From an uncultured Pelagibacteraceae bacterium (GTDB lineage Bacteria; Pseudomonadota; Alphaproteobacteria; Pelagibacterales; Pelagibacteraceae): a DNA stretch of 64,000 bases. The notes beneath the pieces are model-generated. The model was not told the origin of the DNA. It saw only the letters and a list, made by a program, of their open reading frames with translations, and searched no databases. The position numbers were made by a program, and so were the translations under genes. Below, piece after piece: positions 16,854-29,848 of the stretch (position 1 is its first letter; each line of letters begins with the position of its first letter). The stretch spans positions 34,062-98,061 of the forward strand of contig CACKHN010000006.1 of assembly GCA_902599995.1 (NCBI GenBank). The letters run 5' to 3'.

Positions 16854-17936
16854 TTAATTTAATATTCTTTTTACAGTATTCATAAATTTTAAATTTTCAT
16901 TCTTAGACCCTATTGTTAATCTTAATTTATTTTTGATGCCATAGCCATCCCTCGTTAATCTTAAGATAACACCTTTTTGTTTCAATTTTTCATATAAATA
17001 TTTTGCTGATATTTTACAGTTATCAAAATTCAAAAATAAAAAATTTGCTGAAATTTTATTTGATGAAATATTATAAATCTCAAGGAATTTTTTTAACTTT
17101 TTGGCATAAAATAAATTGTGCTTAACAGATCTACTTATAAATTTTGTATCTTTTAGCGACGCAATGGCTGCCAGTTGTGCTACACCATTTACATTAAATG
17201 GTGGCTTAATCACATTTAAAGCATCTATTATTTTTTTTGATCCATATCCCCAACCTACTCTTAAAGAAGCTAATCCAAACATTTTTGAAAATGTTCTCAA
17301 GATAAAAACATTATCTTTATTTCTAAATAAATCTAAACCTGAAGTGTAATCATTATTTTTCATATATTCTGAATACGCATCATCAACCACAAGTAAAATA
17401 TTTTTATTCAATTTATTCCTTAGTTCTAATATTTCTTTTTTAGTCAAATAAGTTGCGGTTGGATTATTTGGGTTAGCTATAAACACTATTTTAGTTTTTC
17501 TTGTAATTTTTTTTAAAATCTCTCTTATTGAAATTTTAAAATTTAACTCTTTAGCAAATAAGACTTTGGCACCAACAATTTTTGCATAAATTCTGTACAT
17601 CAAAAAACTATATTCTGGAACTACTACCTCATCTTTTGGATTTAAATATAATTGACACAACATTTGAATTACCTCATCAGATCCTGCGCCACAAATAATT
17701 TTGTTTAAATCACACTTATATTTTTTGGAAATTGCTATTTTCAAATCTCGTGACTTTCCATCAGGGTATTTGTCTAAATTCATTTTATTATTTGATATAA
17801 ATTTCTTTGCCATTGGGCTCATACCAAGTGCAGACTCATTAGCTGATAGTTTTATTACTTTTTTAAGCTTTTTGACCTTTGACTTGCCAGGTTTATAAGC
17901 TTCAATCTTAAATTTTTTAAATTTTGGAGTAACCAT
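16854..17936 (-). CDS. hisC: Histidinol-phosphate / aromatic aminotransferase
   Basis: A 360-aa class I/II PLP aminotransferase of the HisC group. Landmarks: KLSANESALGMSP near 30, the GAGSDEVIQML cofactor segment near 83, FIANPNNPTATYL near 153, DDAYSEY near 187 and the PLP lysine in LRTFSKMFGLASLRVGWG near 214. Standing next to tyrA, and not in a his operon, it may act mainly or also as the aromatic aminotransferase for tyrosine and phenylalanine, a dual role known for HisC proteins. It is the first gene of the hisC-tyrA pair and divergent from metX. Confidence 0.92.
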   Translation of the reverse strand: MVTPKFKKFKIEAYKPGKSKVKKLKKVIKLSANESALGMSPMAKKFISNNKMNLDKYPDGKSRDLKIAISKKYKCDLNKIICGAGSDEVIQMLCQLYLNPKDEVVVPEYSFLMYRIYAKIVGAKVLFAKELNFKISIREILKKITRKTKIVFIANPNNPTATYLTKKEILELRNKLNKNILLVVDDAYSEYMKNNDYTSGLDLFRNKDNVFILRTFSKMFGLASLRVGWGYGSKKIIDALNVIKPPFNVNGVAQLAAIASLKDTKFISRSVKHNLFYAKKLKKFLEIYNISSNKISANFLFLNFDNCKISAKYLYEKLKQKGVILRLTRDGYGIKNKLRLTIGSKNENLKFMNTVKRILN

Positions 17937-18008
17937 TTTTTTAATTTTATGAGCTCTTTATAGATAAAATTACAAATTTTTGTAGAGAATAAAACGATTT
18001 TAAAAAAA

Positions 18009-18037
18009 TTGACATAATAAATAAGTTCTAGTACAAA
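18009..18037 (+). promoter_or_regulatory. sigma70-type promoter of metX
   Basis: A perfect TTGACA (18009-18014), 17-base spacer and TACAAA (18032-18037). Transcription would begin near 18043, exactly at the 5' edge of the SAM-II aptamer, which supports both calls. Confidence 0.75.
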
Positions 18038-18041
18038 AATT

Positions 18042-18092
18042 ATGCGCTGATTTAACTGAATTGCGAGCGCTTAAAAAAAACCGCTAAAATAG
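18042..18092 (+). ncRNA. SAM-II riboswitch upstream of metX
   Basis: The segment matches the SAM-II aptamer: stem P1 GCGCT (18044-18048) pairs with AGCGC (18066-18070); the conserved loop GATTTAAC (18049-18056) and ATTGCGAGCGC follow; then comes an A-rich linker and the conserved GCTAAAA (18083-18089) that forms the pseudoknot. SAM-II is known upstream of methionine genes, including metX, in alphaproteobacteria and marine DNA. SAM binding would stabilise the pseudoknot and lower metX expression. An A8 run (18073-18080) and T8 run (18093-18100) flank the GCTAAAA segment and could form a competing hairpin. Confidence 0.9.
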
Positions 18093-18126
18093 TTTTTTTT
18101 CTCACAATTCATATATTAGCTTTTTT

Positions 18127-19245
18127 ATGAATACTGAGAATAATATTAAAACCCTGATTGTAAAAAAACCTTTAAAGTTAGATTGTGGAAAAACTATTAA
18201 TGAATTTCCAATAGCATACGAAACTTATGGTTCGTTAAATGAAAAAAAAGATAATGCTATTTTGGTTTTTCACGCGCTAACTGGAGATCAATTTGTAACC
18301 GGGCTAAATCCTGTAACAAAGAAAGATGGTTGGTGGTCTTATGCAGTTGGTCCTGGTAAAGCAATTGATACCAAAAAATACTTTGTTATTTGTGCAAATG
18401 TAATGGGTGGGTGTATGGGCTCTTTTGGACCAAGCCATGAAGATCCTAAAACTGGGACTGCTTTTGGTACAAATTTTCCAGTTATAACTATTAATGATAT
18501 TGTTAATGCACAATACAACTTGCTTGACCATTTTGGTATAGATAAACTTTTTTCGATCGCAGGCGGTTCGATGGGTGGTATGCAGGTACTTCAATTTATT
18601 AGTAATTTTCCTGATAAAGCTAAAACTGTTATCCCAATTGCGTGCACATCTAGTCACTCTGCACAAAATATTGCATTTAATGAATTAGGAAGACAGGCAA
18701 TAGCTGCTGATAGTAATTGGAAAGATGGAAATTACGCCTATGAAAAAACAATCCCAAATAAGGGTTTGGCTGTTGCAAGAATGGCTGCGCATATAACTTA
18801 TCTTTCAAAAAAAGGTCTCCAAGAAAAATTTGGAAGAAAACTTCAAGAGCGAGAGGATTTGAAATTTGGTTTTGATGCAGATTTTCAGATAGAAAGTTAT
18901 TTAAGATATCAAGGTTCTGTCTTTGTCGATAGATTCGATGCAAATAGTTATCTTTATATCACAAGAGCAATGGATTATTTTGACTTAGCAAAGCAATTCA
19001 AAGGTAATTTAGCTGATGCGTTTAGGGCTACAAAAGCAAAGTTTTTTATAATATCTTTCACATCAGACTGGCTTTATCCAACTCAAGAAAACAAGGATAT
19101 TGTAATTGCCTTAAATTCTATTGGTGCAGATGTTAGATTTGTTGAAATAGAATCTGACAAAGGTCACGACTCCTTTCTATTAGATGTTCCAGACTTTTTA
19201 AGTGCACTAAAAAACTTTTTAGATAAATCTTATATAGAAAATTAA
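18127..19245 (+). CDS. metX: Homoserine O-acetyltransferase (MetX)
   Basis: A 372-aa alpha/beta-hydrolase acyltransferase that activates homoserine for methionine synthesis. The nucleophile is S148 in AGGSMGGMQVLQ; H347 in DKGHDSFLLD closes the triad with an upstream Asp in the TSDWLYPTQE region. LVFHALTGDQF and VMGGCMGSFGPSHEDPKTG are family motifs. Whether it uses acetyl- or succinyl-CoA cannot be stated from the motifs alone. It is controlled by the SAM-II leader and followed after 2 bases by metW, the usual partner. Confidence 0.95.
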   Translation: MNTENNIKTLIVKKPLKLDCGKTINEFPIAYETYGSLNEKKDNAILVFHALTGDQFVTGLNPVTKKDGWWSYAVGPGKAIDTKKYFVICANVMGGCMGSFGPSHEDPKTGTAFGTNFPVITINDIVNAQYNLLDHFGIDKLFSIAGGSMGGMQVLQFISNFPDKAKTVIPIACTSSHSAQNIAFNELGRQAIAADSNWKDGNYAYEKTIPNKGLAVARMAAHITYLSKKGLQEKFGRKLQEREDLKFGFDADFQIESYLRYQGSVFVDRFDANSYLYITRAMDYFDLAKQFKGNLADAFRATKAKFFIISFTSDWLYPTQENKDIVIALNSIGADVRFVEIESDKGHDSFLLDVPDFLSALKNFLDKSYIEN

Positions 19246-19247
19246 TT

Positions 19248-19844
19248 ATGAAAAACGAATTTCAAGTAATAGCTAAATTAATAGAAAGGGAAAAAAAAGT
19301 ATTAGATGTTGGTTGTGGAGATGGAATTTTAATGAATTTTTTAAAGAACAACAAAAAAACTAATATAAGAGGACTAGAAATATCTAAAAGCAAAGTGCAA
19401 GAGTGCATTGCAAAAGGATTAACAGTAATTGAAGGAAATGCAGAAAAAGATTTAAAACAATTCCCAGACAAATCCTTCGACTATGTTGTTCTTAGTCAAA
19501 CTCTTCAAGCTTTTTTAAATCCCGAGCTAGTCATAAACGAACTTTTAAGGGTTGGAAAAAAAGCGATTGTAACTATTCCAAACTTTGGTTACTGGAGAAT
19601 AAGATTACATTTACTTTTAAAAGGAACAATGCCAATTACTAAAACATTACCAGACGAGTGGTACAATACTCCTAATATTCACATGTGTTCAATCAAAGAT
19701 TTTTTTCACTTTGTAAAGTCAAGAGATATTAAAATCTTTAAATCACTAGCTATAAACAATCAGAATGTGTCAATAATAAATAACAAAAATTTAGTAATAA
19801 AAAATTTTATTGCAGATCTTGGAATATTTTTAATTGAAAAATAA
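19248..19844 (+). CDS. metW: Methionine biosynthesis protein MetW
   Basis: A 198-aa SAM-dependent methyltransferase-fold protein with motif I LDVGCGDGILMNFL near residue 19, and DYVVLSQTLQAF, VGKKAIVTIPNFGYWRIR and DEWYNTPNIHMCSIKDF, all diagnostic of MetW. MetW is required with MetX for homoserine acylation in many proteobacteria, probably as an activator. It lies in the SAM-II-controlled unit between metX and gloB. Confidence 0.93.
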   Translation: MKNEFQVIAKLIEREKKVLDVGCGDGILMNFLKNNKKTNIRGLEISKSKVQECIAKGLTVIEGNAEKDLKQFPDKSFDYVVLSQTLQAFLNPELVINELLRVGKKAIVTIPNFGYWRIRLHLLLKGTMPITKTLPDEWYNTPNIHMCSIKDFFHFVKSRDIKIFKSLAINNQNVSIINNKNLVIKNFIADLGIFLIEK

Positions 19845-19845
19845 A

Positions 19846-20565
19846 ATGAAAGTAGAAATAATTTCATGTCTCCAAGATAATTATAGTTATTTAATTATCG
19901 ATCAGACTAATAATTTAGCATGTATTGTTGACCCAAGCGAAGCCAGTCCAATAATTAGTTATTTAAAAAATAAAAACATTAAACTGAAATATATTTTGAA
20001 TACTCATCATCATTTTGATCATATTGGAGGGAATAAAGAATTAAAAAAAAAATATAATAGTATTGTTGTTGGTTTTAAACATGACTCAGAAAGAATTCCA
20101 GAAATTGATATCTGTCTAGAAAATAATGAGATATGGAAAAGTGATAATTTTGAGGCCAAAATAATTCATGTTCCAGGTCATACAAAGGGTCATATTTGTT
20201 TTCATTTTTTTAAAGAAAAATTACTCTTTACTGGGGATACCCTTTTTTCACTTGGATGTGGAAGAATTTTTGAGGGCACCTATGAACAAATGTTTAATTC
20301 TTTAAGCAAGATTAAAGCAATGCCTCTAGATACTCAAATTTATTGTGGTCACGAATATACTATTAATAATTCAAAATTTTGCATAAAATATGACTCTGAA
20401 AATTTAAATCTAAAAAAAAAAATACGTAATATTCAAATAAAGATCAACAGCAACTTGCCTACAATTCCGTCTACACTTAAAGAAGAATTGGATTGTAATA
20501 TTTTTCTGAGAGCAAATGATCTCAAAACCTTTTCAAAACTTAGAGATTTAAAGGATAATTTCTAG
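19846..20565 (+). CDS. gloB: Hydroxyacylglutathione hydrolase (glyoxalase II)
   Basis: A 239-aa metallo-beta-lactamase-fold enzyme that hydrolyses S-lactoylglutathione in methylglyoxal detoxification. Metal ligands are in NTHHHFDHIGG, HVPGHTKGHICFHF, FTGDTLFSLGCGRIFEG and YCGHEYT, and the C-terminal RAND substrate-domain motif is present (FLRANDLK). I start at ATG 19846, one base after the metW stop; an in-frame TTG at 19834 would add four residues and overlap metW. Confidence 0.95.
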   Translation: MKVEIISCLQDNYSYLIIDQTNNLACIVDPSEASPIISYLKNKNIKLKYILNTHHHFDHIGGNKELKKKYNSIVVGFKHDSERIPEIDICLENNEIWKSDNFEAKIIHVPGHTKGHICFHFFKEKLLFTGDTLFSLGCGRIFEGTYEQMFNSLSKIKAMPLDTQIYCGHEYTINNSKFCIKYDSENLNLKKKIRNIQIKINSNLPTIPSTLKEELDCNIFLRANDLKTFSKLRDLKDNF

Positions 20566-20575
20566 CTAATTCGGC

Positions 20576-20603
20576 TTGACTAAAACCTAGCTACAATTAT
20601 ATT
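20576..20603 (+). promoter_or_regulatory. Putative promoter of the rplU operon
   Basis: TTGACT (20576-20581), a 16-base spacer and TATATT (20598-20603), 27 bases before the rplU start. It lies in a 65-base gap after gloB and would drive the nine-gene rplU-to-rppH unit. Confidence 0.5.
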
Positions 20604-20630
20604 GCGAATACTTAAATAAATATTCATACT

Positions 20631-21029
20631 ATGTCTTATGCGGTAATAAAAACAGGTGGAAAACAGTATAAAGTTAAGTCTGGAGAAATTCTTAAAATAG
20701 AAAGGCTTCCAGATTCTAAACCTGAAACAAAAATTGAATTTACTGAAATTCTAGCATATGGAGATGATAAATCTATTGAGGTTGGATCTCCTGATATAAG
20801 TGGTGCAAAAGTCGAAGCTGATTTAATTAAAAACAGTAAAAATAGAAAAATATTAATTTTTAAAAAAAGAAGACGACATAATTCAAGAAGAAAGAATGGA
20901 CATCGACAAGAGTATTCTATGATAAGAATAAATAAAATTTTTTCAAAAGATGGTAAAATTTTATCTGAGGCTGAAAAAGTTTCTAAGAAGCCACAAAAAG
21001 AAGAAACTAAAGAAGCAGTAAATAAATAA
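20631..21029 (+). CDS. rplU: 50S ribosomal protein L21
   Basis: A 132-aa L21. The core ([15 protein letters not shown], then KIERLPD, and [18 protein letters not shown] near 80-97) is complete by about residue 105. It is followed by a lysine/glutamate-rich C-terminal tail ([18 protein letters not shown]) absent from short L21 proteins. It is the first gene of the operon and is followed by rpmA, as in nearly all bacteria. Confidence 0.97.
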   Translation: MSYAVIKTGGKQYKVKSGEILKIERLPDSKPETKIEFTEILAYGDDKSIEVGSPDISGAKVEADLIKNSKNRKILIFKKRRRHNSRRKNGHRQEYSMIRINKIFSKDGKILSEAEKVSKKPQKEETKEAVNK

Positions 21030-21042
21030 AATAAGGTAAATT

Positions 21043-21297
21043 ATGGCAACAAAAAAAGCAGGTGGATCATCAAGAAACGGACGAGATAGTGCCGGACGAA
21101 GATTGGGTGTTAAAAAATATGGTGGTGAAACAGTCGTGCCTGGTAATATAATTGTAAGACAAAGAGGAACTAAAATTTTTCCTGGTGAGAATGTAGGTAT
21201 GGGTAAGGATCATTCTATTTTCTCAGTAGTTAAAGGTAAGGTTGTATTCAAGAAATCAAAATCAGATAGAACTTTCGTTTCAGTAAAACCCAACTAA
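21043..21297 (+). CDS. rpmA: 50S ribosomal protein L27
   Basis: An 84-aa L27 with the canonical [20 protein letters not shown] start and [18 protein letters not shown], the flexible N terminus reaching the peptidyl transferase centre. There is no Firmicutes-type cleavable N-terminal extension. It lies 13 bases after rplU and before obgE. Confidence 0.98.
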   Translation: MATKKAGGSSRNGRDSAGRRLGVKKYGGETVVPGNIIVRQRGTKIFPGENVGMGKDHSIFSVVKGKVVFKKSKSDRTFVSVKPN

Positions 21298-21300
21298 TAG

Positions 21301-23404
<2,104 letters not shown>

Positions 23405-24655
23405 ATGATCAAATTTATGAATTTAGTTGGAAGAAAAGCAAGAAAAGCTTTTGAACAGAAAGTTGATACAGCTATCAAAAATAAAGTATTAAATAAATAT
23501 GCAGAATTGTTAGCTGATGAAGAAAAATTAATACTTGAGCAAAACTTTAAAGATATAAATTATGCCAGAAAAATAGGTATTAAAAATAATTTAATAAGTA
23601 GACTGTTAATAAATGAAACTAAATTAAAAGATATTCAAAATTCAATTATTAAGATCGCAAAATTAAAAGATCCGGTTGGAAATACTTTAGAAAAATGGAA
23701 AAGGCCTAATGGTTTGAATATTTTTAGAATATCAATACCTTTAGGAGTAATTGGAGTTATTTATGAAAGTAGGCCGAACGTTACATCGGATGTAGCTAGT
23801 CTATGCTTTAAATCTGGAAATCCAGTAATTTTAAAAGGTGGATCAGAAGCAATAAATACTAATAGGATTTTAGCAAAGATTTTTCGAAAAGCACTTAGGT
23901 TTAATAAAGTTGATGAAAACTTTGTTCAATTTATTGATACAAAACAGAGAAAAGTGGTGGATATTATGCTATCATGTATGAAAGAATATATTGATGTAAT
24001 AATTCCACGAGGTGGAAAAAATTTAGTAAAGAGAGTCCAAGATTTATCCAGTGTTCCAATCATTGGGCACCTTGAAGGACTTTGTCATACATATGTTGAT
24101 AGAGATGCAAATTTAAGAATGGCAAAAAAAATTGTTTATAATGCAAAATTAAGAAATACTAGTATTTGTGGTGCAACAGAAACTATTCTGATGCATAAAA
24201 AAATTGTGAAAGATTTTTGTAATCCAATTTTGAGTGAGCTTGAAAATAAAAGTTGCAAAATTTATGGAGATAAATTTTTAAAGAAGTATTACAATGGAAA
24301 AATATTTCCAGCTAAAGAGAAAAATTGGTCAACTGAATATTTAGCACGTGCAGTCTCAGTAAAAACTGTAAAAAATCTAAAAGAAGCTATCCGTCATATA
24401 AACAATTATGGGACGATGCATACTGACGCAATAATTACAGATAATAAAAAGACAGCAAAAAGTTTTTTGAGAAATGTTAAAAGCTCTATTGCGATGCATA
24501 ATACATCTACTCAATTTGCTGACGGTGGAGAATTTGGTTTTGGTGGGGAGGTTGGAGTTTCTACTAACACTCTGCCGCCAAGAGGACCGGTAGGATTAAA
24601 TCAGTTAGTTTCGTATAAATATGAAATAACAAGTAGAGGAAAAATAAGAAAATAA
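23405..24655 (+). CDS. proA: Gamma-glutamyl phosphate reductase
   Basis: A 416-aa aldehyde-dehydrogenase-superfamily reductase giving glutamate 5-semialdehyde for proline. Features: IPLGVIGVIYESRPNVT near 113, KGGSEAINTN near 139, IPRGGKNLV near 200 and the catalytic cysteine in NTSICGATETIL near 255. The C-terminal GEFGFGGEVGVSTNTLPPRG segment is typical. ATG 23405 directly follows the proB stop; a second in-frame ATG at 23417 is an alternative start. Confidence 0.97.
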   Translation: MIKFMNLVGRKARKAFEQKVDTAIKNKVLNKYAELLADEEKLILEQNFKDINYARKIGIKNNLISRLLINETKLKDIQNSIIKIAKLKDPVGNTLEKWKRPNGLNIFRISIPLGVIGVIYESRPNVTSDVASLCFKSGNPVILKGGSEAINTNRILAKIFRKALRFNKVDENFVQFIDTKQRKVVDIMLSCMKEYIDVIIPRGGKNLVKRVQDLSSVPIIGHLEGLCHTYVDRDANLRMAKKIVYNAKLRNTSICGATETILMHKKIVKDFCNPILSELENKSCKIYGDKFLKKYYNGKIFPAKEKNWSTEYLARAVSVKTVKNLKEAIRHINNYGTMHTDAIITDNKKTAKSFLRNVKSSIAMHNTSTQFADGGEFGFGGEVGVSTNTLPPRGPVGLNQLVSYKYEITSRGKIRK

Positions 24656-24656
24656 A

Positions 24657-25178
24657 TTGAACAAAAAAAAAATAAAAATTGGCGTTCTTGGTGGTTCATT
24701 TGATCCGCCACATAAAGGACACCTAGCGATATCCAAAGAAGCTAAAAAGAAATCTGATCTAAATAATATAATTTGGGCTATAACAAAAAAAAATCCTTTT
24801 AAACCAAAAAGTGAGACCCCTGTATCTGAGAGAATAAAAAAATGTAAGCGTATAATTGGTTTAAATTCATTTATAAAAGTAAAATTTTATGAAGATATTG
24901 TTAAATCAAATAAGACTATTGATCTTATTAACTATTTAAGAAAAAACAAAAAAATAGAAATTTATTTTCTAATGGGTGCAGATAATTTAATTAATTTTCA
25001 CAAATGGCATAAATCAAAATTAATTTCAAAAAAGTGCAACATTTTAGTTTTTGATCGTCATGGCTACAAAAAAAATTCATTAAATTCAAAGACATTTAAA
25101 CAGCTTAATGGAAGTGTCCTTAAATTTATTGAATTCAAAAAAGTCAACATTTCATCTTCTCAATTAAGAAAAATTTGA
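24657..25178 (+). CDS. nadD: Nicotinate-nucleotide adenylyltransferase
   Basis: A 173-aa nucleotidyltransferase forming deamido-NAD. It has the GSFDPPHKGHLAIS ATP-binding motif at the N terminus and SSQLRK (the ISSTxxR equivalent) at the C terminus; FLMGADNLINFHKWHK is typical NadD. No ATG lies before the first motif, so I accept TTG at 24657, two bases after the proA stop. Its position between proA and rsfS is the normal alphaproteobacterial order. Confidence 0.94.
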   Translation: MNKKKIKIGVLGGSFDPPHKGHLAISKEAKKKSDLNNIIWAITKKNPFKPKSETPVSERIKKCKRIIGLNSFIKVKFYEDIVKSNKTIDLINYLRKNKKIEIYFLMGADNLINFHKWHKSKLISKKCNILVFDRHGYKKNSLNSKTFKQLNGSVLKFIEFKKVNISSSQLRKI

Positions 25179-25195
25179 TAGTCTTAAATTAACTA

Positions 25196-25546
25196 ATGGA
25201 TAAAATTTTAGATCTTAAAGAGATTGTAATCAATACTCTCGATTTAAACAAAGCCCAAGATATTATCACTATCGACTTAAAAGATAAAAGTTCAATAGCT
25301 GATTATATGATTATTGCAAGCGGTACGTCATCAAGGCATATACAGTCTTTATCAGAGCAAGTTTTAGAAAAGCTTAAGAAAAATGGTGTTCCAGACTCTA
25401 AAATTGAGGGTAAGCAAAGTGGGGAGTGGAAACTAGTTGATGGTATAGATTTAATTATTCATATTTTTCATCCTGAAAAAAGAAAATTTTATGAACTTGA
25501 AAAAATTTGGTCTGAATTTATTCCTAAAGAAAAAGTTATTATATGA
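25196..25546 (+). CDS. rsfS: Ribosome silencing factor RsfS
   Basis: A 116-aa RsfS/Iojap protein that binds L14 and blocks subunit joining under starvation. Motifs: IADYMIIASGTSSRHIQSL near 38 and EGKQSGEWKLVDGIDLIIHIFHPEKRKFYELEKIW at the C terminus (seen in two pieces around residues 66-105). It overlaps ctpA by ATGA. In related genomes rlmH normally follows; here it does not. Confidence 0.95.
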   Translation: MDKILDLKEIVINTLDLNKAQDIITIDLKDKSSIADYMIIASGTSSRHIQSLSEQVLEKLKKNGVPDSKIEGKQSGEWKLVDGIDLIIHIFHPEKRKFYELEKIWSEFIPKEKVII

Positions 25547-26682
25547 AAAGCTTTAAATTATATATAGTAATTTTTTTATCAATCTTTTTTTTTAAAAATA
25601 ATCTAAATGCAGCTGAAACAGATATTTATAAAAAAATTGATCTTTTTGGTGAAGTTCTTGAAAAAATAAATAAAGAATACGTTGATGAGATAAATCAGTC
25701 TGAAAGTATGGACTCAGCGATAAATGGTCTTTTACAGTCTCTTGATCCCTATTCAGCATATATGTCGCCAAAAATTCTTAATCAAATGCAAACAGAAACA
25801 AGCGGTGAATTTGGAGGACTTGGTATTGAGGTAAGTATGGAGGCTGGTGTGGTTAAAGTAATTTCACCGATTGATGATACTCCTGCGTCTAAGGCTGGAT
25901 TAAAAGCAGGAGATTACATCGTAAAAATAAATAACATTCAAGTTCAAGGAAAATCTTTAGCTGAGGCTGTGGATATGATGAGAGGTCCAGTTGGTTCTGG
26001 TATTGAATTGACCGTGAGGCGACGAGGAGAAAAAAAGGCATTAACATTTAATATCACAAGAGAAATAATTGAAATTCAGTCAGTCAAATCCGAAATCTTA
26101 GAAAATAATATTGGATATATAAGGCTTACTTCATTCAATGAAAATAGTAGTGACCAAATAGAAAAACAGATAAAGAAATTAAAAAAAAATGAAAATTTAA
26201 ATGCATTTATCTTAGATCTAAGAAATAATCCAGGAGGACTATTATCTCAAGCTATAACAATTTCAGACTTTTTCTTAGATAATGGAGAAATAGTATCAAC
26301 AAAGAGTAGACAAAAATCTGAGAACCGTAAGTGGTTTGCTAAAAAAGGCGATATTACCGATGGAAAAACATTATTAGTTTTAATTAATTATGGTTCAGCC
26401 TCAGCCTCTGAAATTGTAGCTGGTGCATTAAAGGATCATAAAAGAGCAATAATTGTAGGAGAGAATAGCTATGGAAAAGGATCCGTCCAATCAATTATTC
26501 CACTTAAGAATAAAGGAGCAATACGTTTAACTGTTGCAAAATATTATCTTCCATCTGGAAAGTCTATTTCTGAGGTAGGGGTCAGACCTGATATTGAAAT
26601 TAATGAAGAAGGAGACGATTTTAAAATTAAGTCTGATACCGATAATCAATTAAGCTACGCAATAAAGTTACTTAACGGATAA
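25543..26682 (+). CDS. ctpA: Carboxy-terminal processing peptidase, S41 family
   Basis: A 379-aa periplasmic serine protease. An N-terminal signal peptide (hydrophobic 5-20, likely cut near AAETD at 24) is followed by a PDZ domain (about 90-165: FGGLGIEVSMEAG, then PASKAGLKAGDYIVKINN) and the S41 catalytic domain. The nucleophile lies in NYGSASASEIVAGAL (about S287) and the general base is K312 in NSYGKGSVQ. It trims the C termini of envelope proteins. It overlaps rsfS by 4 bases and precedes rppH by one base, the usual ctpA-rppH pair. Confidence 0.95.
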   Translation: MKSFKLYIVIFLSIFFFKNNLNAAETDIYKKIDLFGEVLEKINKEYVDEINQSESMDSAINGLLQSLDPYSAYMSPKILNQMQTETSGEFGGLGIEVSMEAGVVKVISPIDDTPASKAGLKAGDYIVKINNIQVQGKSLAEAVDMMRGPVGSGIELTVRRRGEKKALTFNITREIIEIQSVKSEILENNIGYIRLTSFNENSSDQIEKQIKKLKKNENLNAFILDLRNNPGGLLSQAITISDFFLDNGEIVSTKSRQKSENRKWFAKKGDITDGKTLLVLINYGSASASEIVAGALKDHKRAIIVGENSYGKGSVQSIIPLKNKGAIRLTVAKYYLPSGKSISEVGVRPDIEINEEGDDFKIKSDTDNQLSYAIKLLNG

Positions 26683-26683
26683 T

Positions 26684-27157
26684 ATGAATAAAAACTATAG
26701 TAACCTACCACTTAGAAGTGGAGTAGGAATAGTTGTTTTAAATCAAGAAAATAAAGTCTTTGTAGCAAAAAGAATAGATAATCCAAAAAATTTTTGGCAA
26801 ATGCCTCAGGGTGGAGTGGACTCGGGTGAAGATTTTTTGAGAGCTGCTTATCGAGAACTTGAGGAAGAAACTAGCATTAAAAGCGTTAAACTTATTAAAG
26901 AACTAGATGGGATGATAACATATGAGCTTCCAGATCGTTTATTAGGAATTATTTGGAAAGGTAAATATAGAGGACAAAAACAAAAGTGGTTTCTGATGAG
27001 ATTTACTGGCGAAGACAAAGAAATTAATATTAATACTCATCATCCAGAATTCTTAGATTGGAAATGGATTGAGTTAGATCAGTTAACTAAAGTGGTTGTA
27101 GACTTTAAATTGAATGTTTACAAGGAAGTACAAGAAAAAGTTCAAAAATTAATTTAA
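26684..27157 (+). CDS. rppH: RNA pyrophosphohydrolase
   Basis: A 157-aa Nudix hydrolase that removes 5' pyrophosphate from mRNA and so triggers decay. LPLRSGVGIVVLNQENKVFVAKR and WQMPQGGVDSGED are RppH-specific; the Nudix box continues as AAYRELEEETSI near 50-62 with all metal-binding glutamates. It is the last gene of the rplU operon; its final 4 bases overlap the convergent atpC end. Confidence 0.95.
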   Translation: MNKNYSNLPLRSGVGIVVLNQENKVFVAKRIDNPKNFWQMPQGGVDSGEDFLRAAYRELEEETSIKSVKLIKELDGMITYELPDRLLGIIWKGKYRGQKQKWFLMRFTGEDKEININTHHPEFLDWKWIELDQLTKVVVDFKLNVYKEVQEKVQKLI

Positions 27158-27545
27158 TTGAGTGTTTTTAAAACATCGATTTTTTGATCTATTAAATATT
27201 TTGATTGGTCACTTATTTCAACCTTGACAGACTCTTCCTCTGCACGTTTTAATAAATCTTGTTTTTTAGATTTATCTATGTCGGCAATATTGAATATTGA
27301 GCTAGTTAGAATTGAAAGATTATTATTTTTAAATTCAACAATGCCATCTTCAACATAATAATTCTCATCTCCTGATTTAGATGAAATTTTTATTATTCCG
27401 GGTTTTAAAAAAGAAATAATTGAAATATGATCTTTTAATATTCCCATTTCTCCCTCATAAGCAGGGATAACAACTTCTGAAACATTCTCCTTTACTAAAA
27501 AAGATTTTTCTGGATTTATAATTTCAATTTTAAATCCTTCGCTCA

Positions 27546-27546
<1 letters not shown>
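27154..27546 (-). CDS. atpC: ATP synthase F1 epsilon subunit
   Basis: A 130-aa epsilon subunit: N-terminal beta-sandwich (FKIEIINPEKSFLVKENVSEVVIPAYEGEMGIL) and a short C-terminal helical region. It is the last gene of the atpHAGDC operon and its start shares a base with the atpD stop. Central-stalk and inhibitory role within F1. Confidence 0.96.
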
Positions 27547-29842
<2,296 letters not shown>

Positions 29843-29848
29843 TTTTTA

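Noticed and set aside
18093..18126. A second (SAM-V) riboswitch in tandem after SAM-II
   Set aside because: Tandem SAM-II/SAM-V leaders are known in Pelagibacter, but only 34 bases remain before metX and I see no convincing SAM-V core.
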